From the NCBI GenBank assembly GCA_905199855.1, contig CAJKHY010000002.1, positions 15,105 to 79,104 of the forward strand: a DNA stretch of 64,000 nt, read 5' to 3'. Position 1 is the first letter of the stretch. The number at the start of each line of letters is the position of its first letter. Under the pieces are notes generated by a model. That model saw only the letters and a list, made by a program, of their open reading frames with translations, was not told the origin of the DNA and ran no database searches. Source of the DNA: an uncultured Clostridium sp. (lineage in GTDB: Bacteria > Bacillota_I > Bacilli_A > RF39 > UBA660). The translations under genes and the position numbers were made by a program. This document shows positions 35,001 through 44,817 of this stretch, piece after piece.

Positions 35001-35477
35001 TTACTTTGTCATTTTAAGCAATTTATATTGAAATAATGATAGACCGAATGCACATAAACCAATTGACATGATTATTGAAATTGGTAAATCTGCTGTCTTA
35101 GGATTATCTGGGATAGTTGGTGTTGGTTCATCAGGTACTTCGCAGTTTTCACAAGACCATTTTGCACATAAAACAATATCACTATCTACTGGAGTACTAA
35201 AATCATATCTTACATTGTTCAACATCCAATATAAAAACTCAGCATCACTTCTAACTGGATCTTCAGGTTTTTGGTCAGTCGCAGTTAAACCTTCCATAAC
35301 TCTAACTATTACCTTTTCTTGTCCATAATGAGAACCTGTAAAAGTACCACCTGTTGCATCAAATGTTACTGAATATACATCAGCAGCATAAGTATTTTTT
35401 AAAATTAAAGCAGTAATACCAAATACAACCATAATAGCACCAAGAACTGCAGTTATCACATATCTCTTTTCTTTCAT
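35001..35477 (-). CDS. Small surface protein with one InlB-type repeat and NPKTAD sorting signal
   Basis: 158-residue secreted protein: signal peptide (about 1-31, cleavage after AYAA-type residues), one InlB B-repeat (about 34-108, SVTFDATGGTFTGSHYG ... LYWMLNNVRYDFSTPVDSDI ... LCAKW), a short Cys-containing and Pro/Thr-rich stalk, then a C-terminal sorting-like signal: NPKTAD at 125-130, a hydrophobic helix and a KLLKMTK tail. The motif matches NPKTFD of the beta-helix protein at 54358, pointing to a shared sortase, which is not in this window. Confidence 0.8.
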   Translation of the reverse strand: MKEKRYVITAVLGAIMVVFGITALILKNTYAADVYSVTFDATGGTFTGSHYGQEKVIVRVMEGLTATDQKPEDPVRSDAEFLYWMLNNVRYDFSTPVDSDIVLCAKWSCENCEVPDEPTPTIPDNPKTADLPISIIMSIGLCAFGLSLFQYKLLKMTK

Positions 35478-35569
35478 ATAAGTTGTCCTCCTTATTTTTC
35501 TAATATAAATATATCATATTTATTTTTGTTTGACAATACCTTTTTGAAAAAAGATAATCTAAAAGAAAA

Positions 35570-35599
35570 AGAAATTGAAATTTTATAATCTCAACTTCT
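35570..35599 (-). terminator. Terminator of the arginine operon
   Basis: Minus strand: AGAAGTTGAGA pairs fully with TTTCAATTTCT (two G-U pairs), 8-nt loop, then TTTTCTTTT. It lies 66 nt after the YfcC-type gene. Confidence 0.75.
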
Positions 35600-35664
35600 T
35601 AGAATAGTTACTTTGACATAGTGAATTTTTATTCACCCACACTATTACAAAGAATCCTTTTAAT

Positions 35665-37125
35665 TTATAAAGCCACCATTGCTAACGTTAAGATAACCAT
35701 CGAAGCTAAAGCTATCGTTAATACTACTTTAATTGACCATTTAAACCACGTTGAATAATCAACACGGGCAAGTGCTAGTCCACCCATTATAGCCCCGCAT
35801 GTTGGAGTAATTAAGTTAACTAAACCATTCGCCGCTACTAAAATCATAATATTTGTTTCAACACTAAAGCCTAATTGATAAGCAAGTGGTCCCATAATTG
35901 GTGTTGACAATGAAGCAAGTCCAGATGAAGATGGTACTAAGAATGACAAACCTACATGTAACAAATAATTAAGTGGAGCAAATATTCCAGCAGGTGTTCC
36001 CTTTAATGCCTCAGCCGCATTATAAATAATATAATTATCTAAATGCGTTGTTTTCATAAGTACAGAAGCTCCACGTGCAACAGCAATAATTAGAACAACA
36101 CTTAGGATATCTGAAGCACCAGAAATAAATGCATCAACAAGTTCATGTTCCTTTAATTTTCCAACTATACCAATAATAATAGCCATAACAAAGAACCATA
36201 CTGCACCGTCTAAGAAATACCAATAACCAAAGCAATTTCCAGTTAATATTGCAGAGAAATGTGTTCCAGCGTCTGCTACATCAGCAGGTATTATGCCAAA
36301 ATCTACCCAAGGAATAAAACCTATAATCATAACTACAAATGTTAAACCAAATAACCATAATACTATTTTTTGTCTAGTAGTAAGTTTAGCATCATCATTT
36401 AAATAATCATCTTTAGCATATGCTTGTTGCATAGCTTTTTGTTCTTGTAATGATAAGAATGTTGAACCTTTATCAGCCTTTACTTTCTTAGCATAACTAA
36501 GCACAAATAGTACTGCAATAATATAAGATACTATCCACAAAGCAACACCTAAACCAATAGTAATACCTTGATTCACTTGGATTCCTTCCGGTAGTGCACT
36601 AATTGCAGCCCCTACTGCAAATGGATTGATGGTCGAACCAAGAACACCAACACCAGCTCCAAGCAATACCGTAGCCGATGCTACAATAGTATCCATTCCA
36701 GCTGCTACCATAGTGAACGAAAGTAATCCATAAAATGCTACGGTTTCTTCCATCATTCCATATGTTGTTCCACCTATTGAAAAAATCAACATTAGTATTG
36801 GAATTAAAATAAGTTCTCTTCCTTTCAATTTCTTAACTAAAACTTTTATACCAGTTTCTAAAGCACCTGTTTTAGTAACTATTGCTAAAAGTCCACCTAA
36901 TACTAAGATAAATACGCTCACATCGGCAGCATCTTGGAATCCTAGTATTGGGGCAGATAAAATATCTGATATTTTTGCACCAACAACCCCACTACCATTT
37001 ACTATATCTTCACCAACAAAACTAGCTTTTGGTAGTAAATGAGAAATAATTCCCAATAATACTATAATTATAAATATTATTGAAAATGATGTTAAAACAA
37101 ACTTTTTCTTTTTTGTCCTTGCCAT
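35665..37125 (-). CDS. YfcC-family antiporter, probable arginine/ornithine exchanger
   Basis: Polytopic inner-membrane protein of 486 aa with about 12 hydrophobic segments and the YfcC/DcuC-type signatures FSIGGTTYGMMEETVAFY, GAGVGVLGSTINPFAVG and LVPSSSGLASLSTPIMGPLA. YfcC-type proteins commonly occupy the arcD slot in arginine deiminase operons of Bacillota, exchanging arginine for ornithine. It is the last gene of the arc unit, 12 nt after arcC, and is followed by a terminator. The substrate is inferred from context. Confidence 0.87.
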   Translation of the reverse strand: MARTKKKKFVLTSFSIIFIIIVLLGIISHLLPKASFVGEDIVNGSGVVGAKISDILSAPILGFQDAADVSVFILVLGGLLAIVTKTGALETGIKVLVKKLKGRELILIPILMLIFSIGGTTYGMMEETVAFYGLLSFTMVAAGMDTIVASATVLLGAGVGVLGSTINPFAVGAAISALPEGIQVNQGITIGLGVALWIVSYIIAVLFVLSYAKKVKADKGSTFLSLQEQKAMQQAYAKDDYLNDDAKLTTRQKIVLWLFGLTFVVMIIGFIPWVDFGIIPADVADAGTHFSAILTGNCFGYWYFLDGAVWFFVMAIIIGIVGKLKEHELVDAFISGASDILSVVLIIAVARGASVLMKTTHLDNYIIYNAAEALKGTPAGIFAPLNYLLHVGLSFLVPSSSGLASLSTPIMGPLAYQLGFSVETNIMILVAANGLVNLITPTCGAIMGGLALARVDYSTWFKWSIKVVLTIALASMVILTLAMVAL

Positions 37126-37137
37126 TTTAAATTCCTC

Positions 37138-38067
37138 CTATTTTTTTATTCTGGTACCTGTTTTACCTTTTAAAGCCTCAAGAGCTTTATCTAAAGATGT
37201 TATTATTGCAAGTTTGTTATCACTATTATTTACAAAGTCTACACAAGCAAGTATTTTAGGCAACATACTACCCTCCGCAAACTGTCTATCTTTAATATAA
37301 GTATCTATTTCTTTAGTATGTATTTCATCTAATCCTATTTCATTATCTTTCTTATAGTTTAGATAAACCTTATCTACCGCGGTTAATATTAGTAAGATAT
37401 CAGCATCAAGTTCTCTTGCTAAAGCAGAACTAGCATAGTCTTTATCAATAACAGCATCTATTCCTTTTAGCTCATTATTTAAGATTACTGGAATACCTCC
37501 CCCACCAACAGTGATAACAATGTTACCAGCATCAAGCATATTCTTGATAACATTTAATTCTAGAATGCTTTTTGGCTTAGGCGAAGGTACCACTCTCCTA
37601 TAACCACGAGAAGCATCCTCAACAAATTTATAACCAGTAGAAACTTCTAAACTAAGAGCTTCTTCCTTGGTATAAAACATTCCTACAGGCTTAGTTGGAT
37701 GATTAAATGCTTCGTCTTTTTCATCCACTAAAACTTGAGTAATGATTGTTGCACAATCTTTTTTGATATTATTTTCCCTTAGACAATTAGTTATTGCTTG
37801 TTGTAGATGATAACCTATATACCCTTGACTCATTGCCCCACACTCTGCAAAAGGCATAGAAGGTATAGTAGAATCATTCTTTGAGGCATTTTCAAATGCT
37901 AAGTTAATGATTCCTACCTGAGGTCCATTACCATGAGCAATAACAACAGTATGTCCTTCTTTAATAATATCTACTATATTTAAAGCCGTTTGTTTCACTA
38001 ATCTTAATTGTTCACTAGGAGTCTTACCTAAAGCATTACCCCCTAAAGCAATAACAATTTTACTCAT
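37138..38067 (-). CDS. arcC: Carbamate kinase
   Basis: Makes ATP from carbamoyl phosphate and ADP, the energy-yielding step of the arginine deiminase pathway. Signatures: [13 protein letters not shown] at the N-terminus, [51 protein letters not shown] and [12 protein letters not shown]. Length of 309 is standard. It overlaps arcB by 8 nt. Confidence 0.97.
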   Translation of the reverse strand: MSKIVIALGGNALGKTPSEQLRLVKQTALNIVDIIKEGHTVVIAHGNGPQVGIINLAFENASKNDSTIPSMPFAECGAMSQGYIGYHLQQAITNCLRENNIKKDCATIITQVLVDEKDEAFNHPTKPVGMFYTKEEALSLEVSTGYKFVEDASRGYRRVVPSPKPKSILELNVIKNMLDAGNIVITVGGGGIPVILNNELKGIDAVIDKDYASSALARELDADILLILTAVDKVYLNYKKDNEIGLDEIHTKEIDTYIKDRQFAEGSMLPKILACVDFVNNSDNKLAIITSLDKALEALKGKTGTRIKK

Positions 38068-39058
38068 GATTATCCTTCATGGTGGCATATATCACGGCTT
38101 TAATAGTATGCATTCTATTCTCTGCTTCTTCAAATACTTTAGACTGATTACTCTCAAATACTTCATTACTTACTTCCATTTCAGGTAAACCAAATTTCTC
38201 ATATATATCTTTACCTATTTTAGTATTTAGGTCATGGAAAGATGGTAAACAATGCAAGAAAATAGCGTTTGGATTTGCATTATTCATAACTGTTTTATTT
38301 ACTTGATATGGTTTTAATAAATTAATTCTCTCATTCCATACCTCATCAGGTTCTCCCATTGATACCCATACATCGGTGTATATTACATTGGCATTCTTAG
38401 TACCTTTCATAACATCTTCTGTTAAATTAATAGTACTACCATTTTTTAAAGCAATTTCCTTACAAATATTGATTAATTCCTGAGAAGGCCACAAAGACTG
38501 TGGAGCGCATACAGTAAAATTAATACCCATTTTGGCACTTACTACCATTAAAGAATTACCAACATTATTTCTAGCATCTCCCATAAATACCATATTAATA
38601 CCTTTTAAATGTCCAAATACTTCTTCAATTGTCATAACATCCGCAAGCATTTGAGTTGGATGAAATTCATTAGTAAGTCCATTCCATACAGGAACACTAG
38701 AATACTTAGCTAAATCCTCAACTATTTCTTGAGCAAATCCGCGATACTCAATACCATCATATATTCTTGATAATACCCTTGCCGTATCTGCGATAGACTC
38801 TTTTTTTCCCATTTGACTACCAGTAGGCCCTAAGTATGTAACATGCATACCAAGATCATAACCTGCTACTTCAAAGGAACACCTTGTCCTAGTTGAATCT
38901 TTTTCAAAGATAAGAGCAATATTCTTACCTTTTAAATACTCATGATTCTCACCATTTTGTTTTTTCTTTTTAAACTCTTTAGCTAAATCTAATAAATATC
39001 TTATTTCTTCTTCTTTATAATCTAATAATTTAAGAAAATCTCTACCATATAAATTCAT
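38060..39058 (-). CDS. arcB: Ornithine carbamoyltransferase (catabolic)
   Basis: Splits citrulline with phosphate to ornithine and carbamoyl phosphate. Motifs: the carbamoyl-phosphate loop [24 protein letters not shown], and [10 protein letters not shown] for the amino acid substrate. The true start is ATG 39058 ([14 protein letters not shown]), with GGGAGG 7 nt upstream and 2 nt after the arcA stop; an upstream start inside arcA is not needed. Length is 332. Placement between arcA and arcC shows it works catabolically. Confidence 0.97.
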   Translation of the reverse strand: MNLYGRDFLKLLDYKEEEIRYLLDLAKEFKKKKQNGENHEYLKGKNIALIFEKDSTRTRCSFEVAGYDLGMHVTYLGPTGSQMGKKESIADTARVLSRIYDGIEYRGFAQEIVEDLAKYSSVPVWNGLTNEFHPTQMLADVMTIEEVFGHLKGINMVFMGDARNNVGNSLMVVSAKMGINFTVCAPQSLWPSQELINICKEIALKNGSTINLTEDVMKGTKNANVIYTDVWVSMGEPDEVWNERINLLKPYQVNKTVMNNANPNAIFLHCLPSFHDLNTKIGKDIYEKFGLPEMEVSNEVFESNQSKVFEEAENRMHTIKAVIYATMKDNHE

Positions 39059-39060
39059 TC

Positions 39061-40287
39061 CTAATCCTCCCTTATAAGTGGCATACTCATACATCTTGGA
39101 CCACCTCTACCACGTGATAGTTCAGCACTTTGCATTTCATATACCTTTATTCCATGTTCTCTTAAAATTTCATTAGTAATATTATTTCTATTGTATACTA
39201 CTACTACTCCCGGAGCAATACATAATGTATTAGTACCATCATTCCATTGTTCACGTTCGCTTGCTATTTTATCACCACCAGCACATGGAATTAAGGTAAT
39301 TTCTTTATTTAAATATTCTTCTAATATTTTCTCTAAACTACCTTTTCTTTTTCTAACTTTTACTTCTTCTTCATTTTCACCCTTAGTTATTTCAAATACT
39401 TCTAAAGTATTCATGATACCAGGATGATATGTAAATTTATCATAATCTATTTGGGTAAATACTGTGTCTAAATGCATAAAAGCACGACATTCTGGAATCT
39501 TAAAAGCAAGCACCGTATCTATCTTAACATTTTTATCCCTAAATAAATTCTTAGCAAGCATATCTATTGCTTCCGCACTCGTTCTTTGCGAAATACCTAC
39601 TGCTAAAACATGCTCATTTAAATTCAAAATATCTCCACCTTCAATACTAAATGGATTAGTCCTATCATAATACTTAGTAACTTTATCCATATATTTTGGA
39701 TGATAGTTAAAAATATATTCAGCATAAATAGTTTCTCTATTTCTAGTAGCAGAATACATCTTATTTAAAGATATTCCATCTCCTATTGAAGCAAAAGGAT
39801 CTCTTGTAAAATATAAATTGGGTATTGGATCGGCTAAAAACTCTCCCTCTTCACTAACTAAATCTACTAAAGAATTTTCAATATCTTTCTTAGTTCTAGA
39901 TAATTCACTTACTTGAATTCCTTCCATTGTCTTTAAAACTAACTCTTTCATATCAGTATAACTATTTAAATATTCAAACATTAAATCTTTATACATTGGT
40001 GTCCTAACACCTGCTTCATATATAAATTGTCTTATAAAACTAGGTTTTAGTTGAGGATTTAACTCTAATGTTTCAGCCATTAAATCTTCAAGATAAAATA
40101 CTTTAATATCATTATCTCTAAGTATCTGTACAAACTCATCATGTTCTGCTTGAGCTTCTTTAAGATATGGAATATCATCAAAAAGTAATCTACCTAAAGT
40201 ATCTGGTGTCAAGTTAAGTAATTCCTTTCCCGGTCTATGGACTAGAACTTCTTTTAAAGGTTTGATTTCACTTGTAACATGAATCAT
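39061..40287 (-). CDS. arcA: Arginine deiminase
   Basis: Hydrolyses arginine to citrulline and ammonia. Catalytic elements: [49 protein letters not shown] (catalytic His), and the C-terminal [12 protein letters not shown] with the nucleophilic Cys. Length of 408 is typical. It lies 43 nt after the ABC ATPase gene, so arginine uptake and breakdown seem to share one transcript. Confidence 0.97.
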   Translation of the reverse strand: MIHVTSEIKPLKEVLVHRPGKELLNLTPDTLGRLLFDDIPYLKEAQAEHDEFVQILRDNDIKVFYLEDLMAETLELNPQLKPSFIRQFIYEAGVRTPMYKDLMFEYLNSYTDMKELVLKTMEGIQVSELSRTKKDIENSLVDLVSEEGEFLADPIPNLYFTRDPFASIGDGISLNKMYSATRNRETIYAEYIFNYHPKYMDKVTKYYDRTNPFSIEGGDILNLNEHVLAVGISQRTSAEAIDMLAKNLFRDKNVKIDTVLAFKIPECRAFMHLDTVFTQIDYDKFTYHPGIMNTLEVFEITKGENEEEVKVRKRKGSLEKILEEYLNKEITLIPCAGGDKIASEREQWNDGTNTLCIAPGVVVVYNRNNITNEILREHGIKVYEMQSAELSRGRGGPRCMSMPLIRED

Positions 40288-40330
40288 CTTATCACCTACT
40301 TTCTATTATATATATTGTAACATACTTTCT

Positions 40331-41047
40331 TTAATTTGTTAACTCGTTTGTAAGAAAATCATCAAGTTTTTTGTTTTTATGATTTTTAAAATCAAATGGT
40401 GCCTTAGTATCAACTTCTATTTTACCATTTTCTATAAATATAATACGATCTACTATCTCTTTTACAAAACTAAGTTCATGACTTACTAAAATAATAGTCA
40501 TATGTAATTCCTTTAATTTTTTTATAAGTTCTAATACCTCATTAGTCATTTTAGGATCTAAACTACTAGTAGGTTCATCAAAAAGAATAAGCTTAGGATT
40601 CATTATTAAAGTTCTAGCTATAGCCACTCTTTGCTTCTCACCACCCGATAAATTACTAGGAAATTCATTCTCTTTATCTAAAATATTCATATCTTTAAGT
40701 AACTGTCTAGCTCTCTTTTTAGCCTCATTAATATTAAGTATTTTTAACTTTACTGGTGCTAAAATAATATTATCTAAAACACTTAAATTATTAAATAAAT
40801 TAAATTGCTGAAATACCATGCCTACTTTTTCATAATAATTCTTAATTGCATCAATCTTAATATTATCAAACAAAATTACACCTGAATTAATTCTCTCTAA
40901 TCTACTAATGCATCTAAGAAGTGTACTTTTACCACATCCTGATTCTCCTATAATACCTATAACTTCACCCTTATTAACAGTAAACGATATATCATTTAAA
41001 ACTATATTTTTATTATAACTTTTAACTAAATTTCTAACTTCTAACAT
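40331..41047 (-). CDS. Polar amino acid ABC importer, ATPase
   Basis: GlnQ/ArtP-type ATPase of 238 aa. Walker A GESGCGKST, Q-loop VFQQFNLF, signature LSGGEKQRVAIA, Walker B LILFDEPTSSLDP, switch LVSHE. It overlaps the permease gene by 14 nt and directly precedes arcA, so the transporter is probably an arginine importer (inference from the operon). Confidence 0.93.
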   Translation of the reverse strand: MLEVRNLVKSYNKNIVLNDISFTVNKGEVIGIIGESGCGKSTLLRCISRLERINSGVILFDNIKIDAIKNYYEKVGMVFQQFNLFNNLSVLDNIILAPVKLKILNINEAKKRARQLLKDMNILDKENEFPSNLSGGEKQRVAIARTLIMNPKLILFDEPTSSLDPKMTNEVLELIKKLKELHMTIILVSHELSFVKEIVDRIIFIENGKIEVDTKAPFDFKNHKNKKLDDFLTNELTN

Positions 41048-41753
41048 TATTTAACTTCCTTTCCATAACATTAATTAACTTAGATAAGAAATAAGTCATT
41101 GTAAAGTAAATAATAGCAATAATAATAAGAGGGAAAAAATAATCATAAGTACGAGAAGCAATAATATCTGAAGCTTTAGTTAATTCACAAATACCAATAT
41201 AACCTGCAACAGAAGTTTCTTTTAATAAAGTAATAAACTCATTACCTAAAGCGGGTAATATATTCCTAATCGCTTGAGGCAATACCACATAATACATAGT
41301 TTGAATATAGTTTAATCCAAGTATATTAGAGGCTTCAAACTGTCCTTTATCAATAGATATAATACCCGATTTAATTATCTCAGATACATATGCTGATGAA
41401 TTTAAACCAAAAGCAATAATACCTACTAAAATAATATTGATATTAACACTTTTAAAAATAACATAATATATTATCATTAATTGTAACAAAACAGGCGTTC
41501 CTCTTATAACTAAAACATAAAAATCACATATTCTTCTTAAAATTTTAAACTTACCCGTATGAATATTAGCATTTATTATTAAAGCAATAATAGTACCTAA
41601 TAAAACACCAATTATTGTTGCAAAAAGAGCCATAATTATTGTATTTCCTAATCCTTCTAATATATATAAATACCTATTTTCATATATTAATGAATAGTAT
41701 AAGTTTTCAAATACCCCATTAAAAAAATTATATAAAGATTTCAAACAAATCAC
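41034..41753 (-). CDS. Polar amino acid ABC importer, permease
   Basis: HisM/GlnP-type permease of about 236-239 aa with five or six membrane helices and the EAA loop (EASNILGLNYIQTMYYVVLPQA). GNTIIMALFATIIGVLLGT is the characteristic first helix. The start is uncertain: GTG 41753 begins in the SBP stop region, while TTG 41744 has AGGTG 6 nt upstream and is a good alternative. It is coupled to both flanking transporter genes. Confidence 0.92.
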   Translation of the reverse strand: MICLKSLYNFFNGVFENLYYSLIYENRYLYILEGLGNTIIMALFATIIGVLLGTIIALIINANIHTGKFKILRRICDFYVLVIRGTPVLLQLMIIYYVIFKSVNINIILVGIIAFGLNSSAYVSEIIKSGIISIDKGQFEASNILGLNYIQTMYYVVLPQAIRNILPALGNEFITLLKETSVAGYIGICELTKASDIIASRTYDYFFPLIIIAIIYFTMTYFLSKLINVMERKLNNVRS

Positions 41754-42467
41754 CTACTTTGTATATTTAATTACATATTCATCAATTTTACCCTCATTAA
41801 TTAAATTATTTAATACTTCATTTACTTTATCTAATAATTCAGTATTACCTTTCTTTATCGCAATACCATAAGTATCTTCAAAAACATAACCATCTAAAAT
41901 AGTAAGATTAGTATTCTTCTTAACTATCTCTTTAGCAGGCAATTCATCCATAACAATAGCATCAACCTTATTACCCTTCAAATCTTCAACCATAGTTAAA
42001 TATTTCTTTTGTCTTAGAAGTTCAGTACTCTTGTGTTTATCAGTAAAATAAGTATCAGCAACACTACCAAGTTGAACTGCAACTTTTTTATTATAAATAT
42101 TATCTATATTAGTAATATTACTACCCTTCAAAACAATAACAACTTGCTTTGAAGTAATATAATTCATACTAAAATCAACCTCTTTTTTTCTCTCTTCATT
42201 AACAGAAATACCCGCAAGTGCAATATCTGCTTTACCACTTTTTATCTCATTTAAAATAGAATCAAAATAAATATCTTTAATAACTAATTCCTTACCCATC
42301 GACTTAGCTATTTCCTTGGCTATCTCTACATCCACCCCAACAATATCACCATTCTCATAATATTCATAAGGAGCAAAACCAGCTTCAGTTACCATAATAA
42401 GTTTATTATTATCACGACCACATCCAGTTAATAAAACAAGTACTAATAACATTAAATATTTCTTCAT
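41754..42467 (-). CDS. Amino acid ABC importer, substrate-binding lipoprotein
   Basis: SBP_bac_3 family lipoprotein, 237 aa. Signal peptide with lipobox LLTGC (lipid-modified Cys at about 16), then APYEYYENGDIVGVDVEIAK, GKADIALAGISVNEERKKEVDFS, and the C-terminal lobe DTYGIAIKKGNTELLDKVNE. Bound substrate is likely arginine given the arc genes downstream. It is the first gene of the seven-gene unit; the promoter is at 42503-42531. Confidence 0.93.
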   Translation of the reverse strand: MKKYLMLLVLVLLTGCGRDNNKLIMVTEAGFAPYEYYENGDIVGVDVEIAKEIAKSMGKELVIKDIYFDSILNEIKSGKADIALAGISVNEERKKEVDFSMNYITSKQVVIVLKGSNITNIDNIYNKKVAVQLGSVADTYFTDKHKSTELLRQKKYLTMVEDLKGNKVDAIVMDELPAKEIVKKNTNLTILDGYVFEDTYGIAIKKGNTELLDKVNEVLNNLINEGKIDEYVIKYTK

Positions 42468-42502
42468 TTCATAACCTCTATTCTTTTTGTATTATTAAAA
42501 TA

Positions 42503-42531
42503 AGTATAACAAAAATAAGTTATATTTACAA
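42503..42531 (-). promoter_or_regulatory. Promoter of the arginine uptake/deiminase unit
   Basis: Minus strand: TTGTAA (42526-42531), 17-nt spacer, TATACT (42503-42508), about 36 nt before the SBP gene. An A-tract lies just upstream. No clear ArgR box was seen. Confidence 0.65.
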
Positions 42532-42683
42532 GTTATTTTTTCTTTTTTTTTGCTACCACTGTTTTAATTTTTCAATTACATTCTTCTTATTCAATATCAA
42601 TTATTTTCTTTTAACTATTATTCTCAACGTTTTCTTTTATACATTTTTTAACATTCTTATAAAAAAAAACCTATTAAAGTTTC

Positions 42684-43436
42684 TTAATATATTTTTCTTT
42701 TTTGTATTTTAGAATTTAAGAACATAACAAAATTTATTGGTAATAACTTTACTAAAATCTTATTTAACTTCATTAATCTACTAGGAACAATAATTAACTT
42801 ATCTAAAAACATATTATCTATAGCATACTTTGCTACCTTATTACTCCTAAGTGAACCAATACTAAATTTAACATTTGCAATCTTATTAAAATTAGTCTTA
42901 ACTGGTCCAGGACACAAAACTGATATTTTAACATTTGAATTCATTTGTTTTAGTTCTTCATAAATAGCTAAAGTTAAATTTAAAACATAACTTTTCGTGG
43001 CATAATAAGTAGCCATATAAGGACCTGGCATAAAGCCCGCCATCGAAGCTACATTCAAAATACGACCATGATTTCTTTTAACAAAATCTATTAAAAATAA
43101 TTTAGTTAAAATATGATAAGCACGTACATTAACATCTATCATATTAAGTTCCTTATCCAAAGATGTTTCTACAAACTTGCCAGCATCTCCAAAACCAGCA
43201 TTATTAACTAATATATCAATATTTTCATTCTTTAACATCTCATATAACTTATAACAATTATCTTTATCACCTAAATCTAAACATATATTAGTTACTTTAG
43301 TTTTAACATCCTTAAATAATACTTCTATTTTCTCATAATCTCTCGAAACTAAGTATAAATCATATCCTAAATTAGATAAATACAGAGCCATATCTTTTCC
43401 AATTCCTGAAGATGCTCCAGTTACCAATGCTTTCAT
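42684..43436 (-). CDS. Short-chain dehydrogenase/reductase
   Basis: Classical SDR of 250 aa with the nucleotide-binding TGASSGIGKDMALYL (residues 6-20), NNAGFGDAG, and the catalytic Ser and YYATKSY pair. The C-terminus ends with a hydrophobic and basic segment (LPINFVMFLNSKIQKRKIY), like the DltE/YqjQ group. The substrate is unknown. It begins 9 nt after a small helical protein gene and may be co-transcribed with it. Confidence 0.9.
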   Translation of the reverse strand: MKALVTGASSGIGKDMALYLSNLGYDLYLVSRDYEKIEVLFKDVKTKVTNICLDLGDKDNCYKLYEMLKNENIDILVNNAGFGDAGKFVETSLDKELNMIDVNVRAYHILTKLFLIDFVKRNHGRILNVASMAGFMPGPYMATYYATKSYVLNLTLAIYEELKQMNSNVKISVLCPGPVKTNFNKIANVKFSIGSLRSNKVAKYAIDNMFLDKLIIVPSRLMKLNKILVKLLPINFVMFLNSKIQKRKIY

Positions 43437-43445
43437 ATTTCCTCC

Positions 43446-43883
43446 TTATAAATAAGGTTTTAATATCTCAATACTTTCTTGCTGATACTTAAGCAAACGC
43501 TTAGCTAATTTAATAATACTCCTATCAGCATTTTCCTTATACCTATCTATCTTATGTTCCATTTCTACTACTCCCATAGTAAATCCTTGAATTAACATCT
43601 CTGCAATAGAAGGATCACTATTATCTTTTAACATTTCCATCTTAATACCCATTTTAGACATCAATTCAACCATAAAACCCTTATCTTTAGGTGCTATCTT
43701 ATTTTTCTTTAAAAGTCTCTTACTTTCCTTCAAAAAACTCTCATATTCTTTTAATTCATCTTCTACTATTTTTTTAATCTTATTATTAGTATTCTTAATA
43801 GTATTAATTAACGTAGTAGTAGACTTTACTCCCATCGATGCTACTTGATAAATATAAGTAAGTAATTCATTGTTTTCATTCAT
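43446..43883 (-). CDS. Four-helix-bundle hypothetical protein, 145 aa
   Basis: Soluble, all-helical 145-residue protein with heptad-like patterns throughout (ELLTYIYQVASMGVKSTTTL ... DPSIAEMLIQGFTMGVVEME). It is reminiscent of DUF2383/ferritin-like bundles, but no metal-binding Glu/His pairs are obvious. ATG 43883 has AAAGGGTG upstream. No function can be assigned. Confidence 0.7.
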   Translation of the reverse strand: MNENNELLTYIYQVASMGVKSTTTLINTIKNTNNKIKKIVEDELKEYESFLKESKRLLKKNKIAPKDKGFMVELMSKMGIKMEMLKDNSDPSIAEMLIQGFTMGVVEMEHKIDRYKENADRSIIKLAKRLLKYQQESIEILKPYL

Positions 43884-43932
43884 AATATCACCCTTTCTAA
43901 GTTTATTATGAATGATAAATAATATTTTATAC

Positions 43933-44085
43933 TTACATTAAATAATTAATATCTTTAATTTCTAAATTTTTACTTTCAGCATATTTTTCATATAAAAATT
44001 TACCAATAAAAAAGCCTATAATAAAACATAAAATCAATACTAATGTTGCTAAAATTATATCTCTTACCTTATTTTCTTTTTTCAT
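43933..44085 (-). CDS. Small single-pass membrane protein, 50 aa
   Basis: A 50-residue gene with a strong AAGGAGG ribosome site before ATG 44085. Sequence starts MKKENKVRDIILATLVLILC, has one transmembrane helix (about 9-30, containing the GFFIGKF glycine pattern), and ends in a short charged tail. Too small for a family call. Confidence 0.65.
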   Translation of the reverse strand: MKKENKVRDIILATLVLILCFIIGFFIGKFLYEKYAESKNLEIKDINYLM

Positions 44086-44132
44086 ATTTCCTCCTTAAAT
44101 TAAAAGTTAATAAACTATTATTTATTAACTCA

Positions 44133-44813
44133 TTATAAATTACTTCTAAATGACTTTAATTCCTTTAAAAAATCATTATCATCATCAATATCTATATCAT
44201 ATCTATTTTCTCTAGTTTCAGCCATCTTAGCATTTCTAAGTAATTCTTCATAACTAATAATAGCATCTTCCTCTTGAGAATTTTCAAAATCAGTTAATGC
44301 AATTGGACCATCATCTATTTCTTCATCCACTTGTCTTTTTATCTCTTCAACAAAACTATTTTCCTCTATTTCTTCCTTCTCATATTTAGGCATAACTATT
44401 TCTTCTTCTATATTTTCCACTACCTCAATAGGTTCTAGTTTTTGTTCTTCGATATTTTCTTTAACATCATCATTTTCTTCTATAACTTCATCATTAATAC
44501 CATCATCAATATCCTCATTATTTAAAATTACAGCATTCTCTTTTAAATCTTCTTCTTTAATCTTTTCATAATCTTCTTTTTTAATACTCAAACTTCTAAC
44601 ATTATCCTTAAAATTTGTTTTATCTTCTACCTTATTTTTCTTCTCTTCAGTACGCATTTTTATAATTATTTTTCTAAGTTCTTGATTTTTAAGCAAAACC
44701 GCGATTAAAGAAAAGAATAAGAAGAAAAATAAAACTACAATTAACCAAAATAAAACCATTCCCGGAGTATTTAAACTCTTATAAAAATCTAAAAAATATT
44801 CAATTTGTTTCAT
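44133..44813 (-). CDS. Single-pass membrane protein with long acidic cytoplasmic tail
   Basis: 226 residues: one transmembrane helix at about 18-41 (MVLFWLIVVLFFFLFFSLIA), a basic juxtamembrane helix, then about 150 residues very rich in Glu and Asp (EEIEENSFVEEIKRQVDEEI) and likely disordered, ending in a short conserved-looking helix (ISYEELLRNAKM and FLKELKSFRSNL). It lies 4 nt after rsmE. The plan resembles division- or envelope-associated anchors, but the function is unknown. Confidence 0.7.
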   Translation of the reverse strand: MKQIEYFLDFYKSLNTPGMVLFWLIVVLFFFLFFSLIAVLLKNQELRKIIIKMRTEEKKNKVEDKTNFKDNVRSLSIKKEDYEKIKEEDLKENAVILNNEDIDDGINDEVIEENDDVKENIEEQKLEPIEVVENIEEEIVMPKYEKEEIEENSFVEEIKRQVDEEIDDGPIALTDFENSQEEDAIISYEELLRNAKMAETRENRYDIDIDDDNDFLKELKSFRSNL

Positions 44814-44817
44814 TTGC

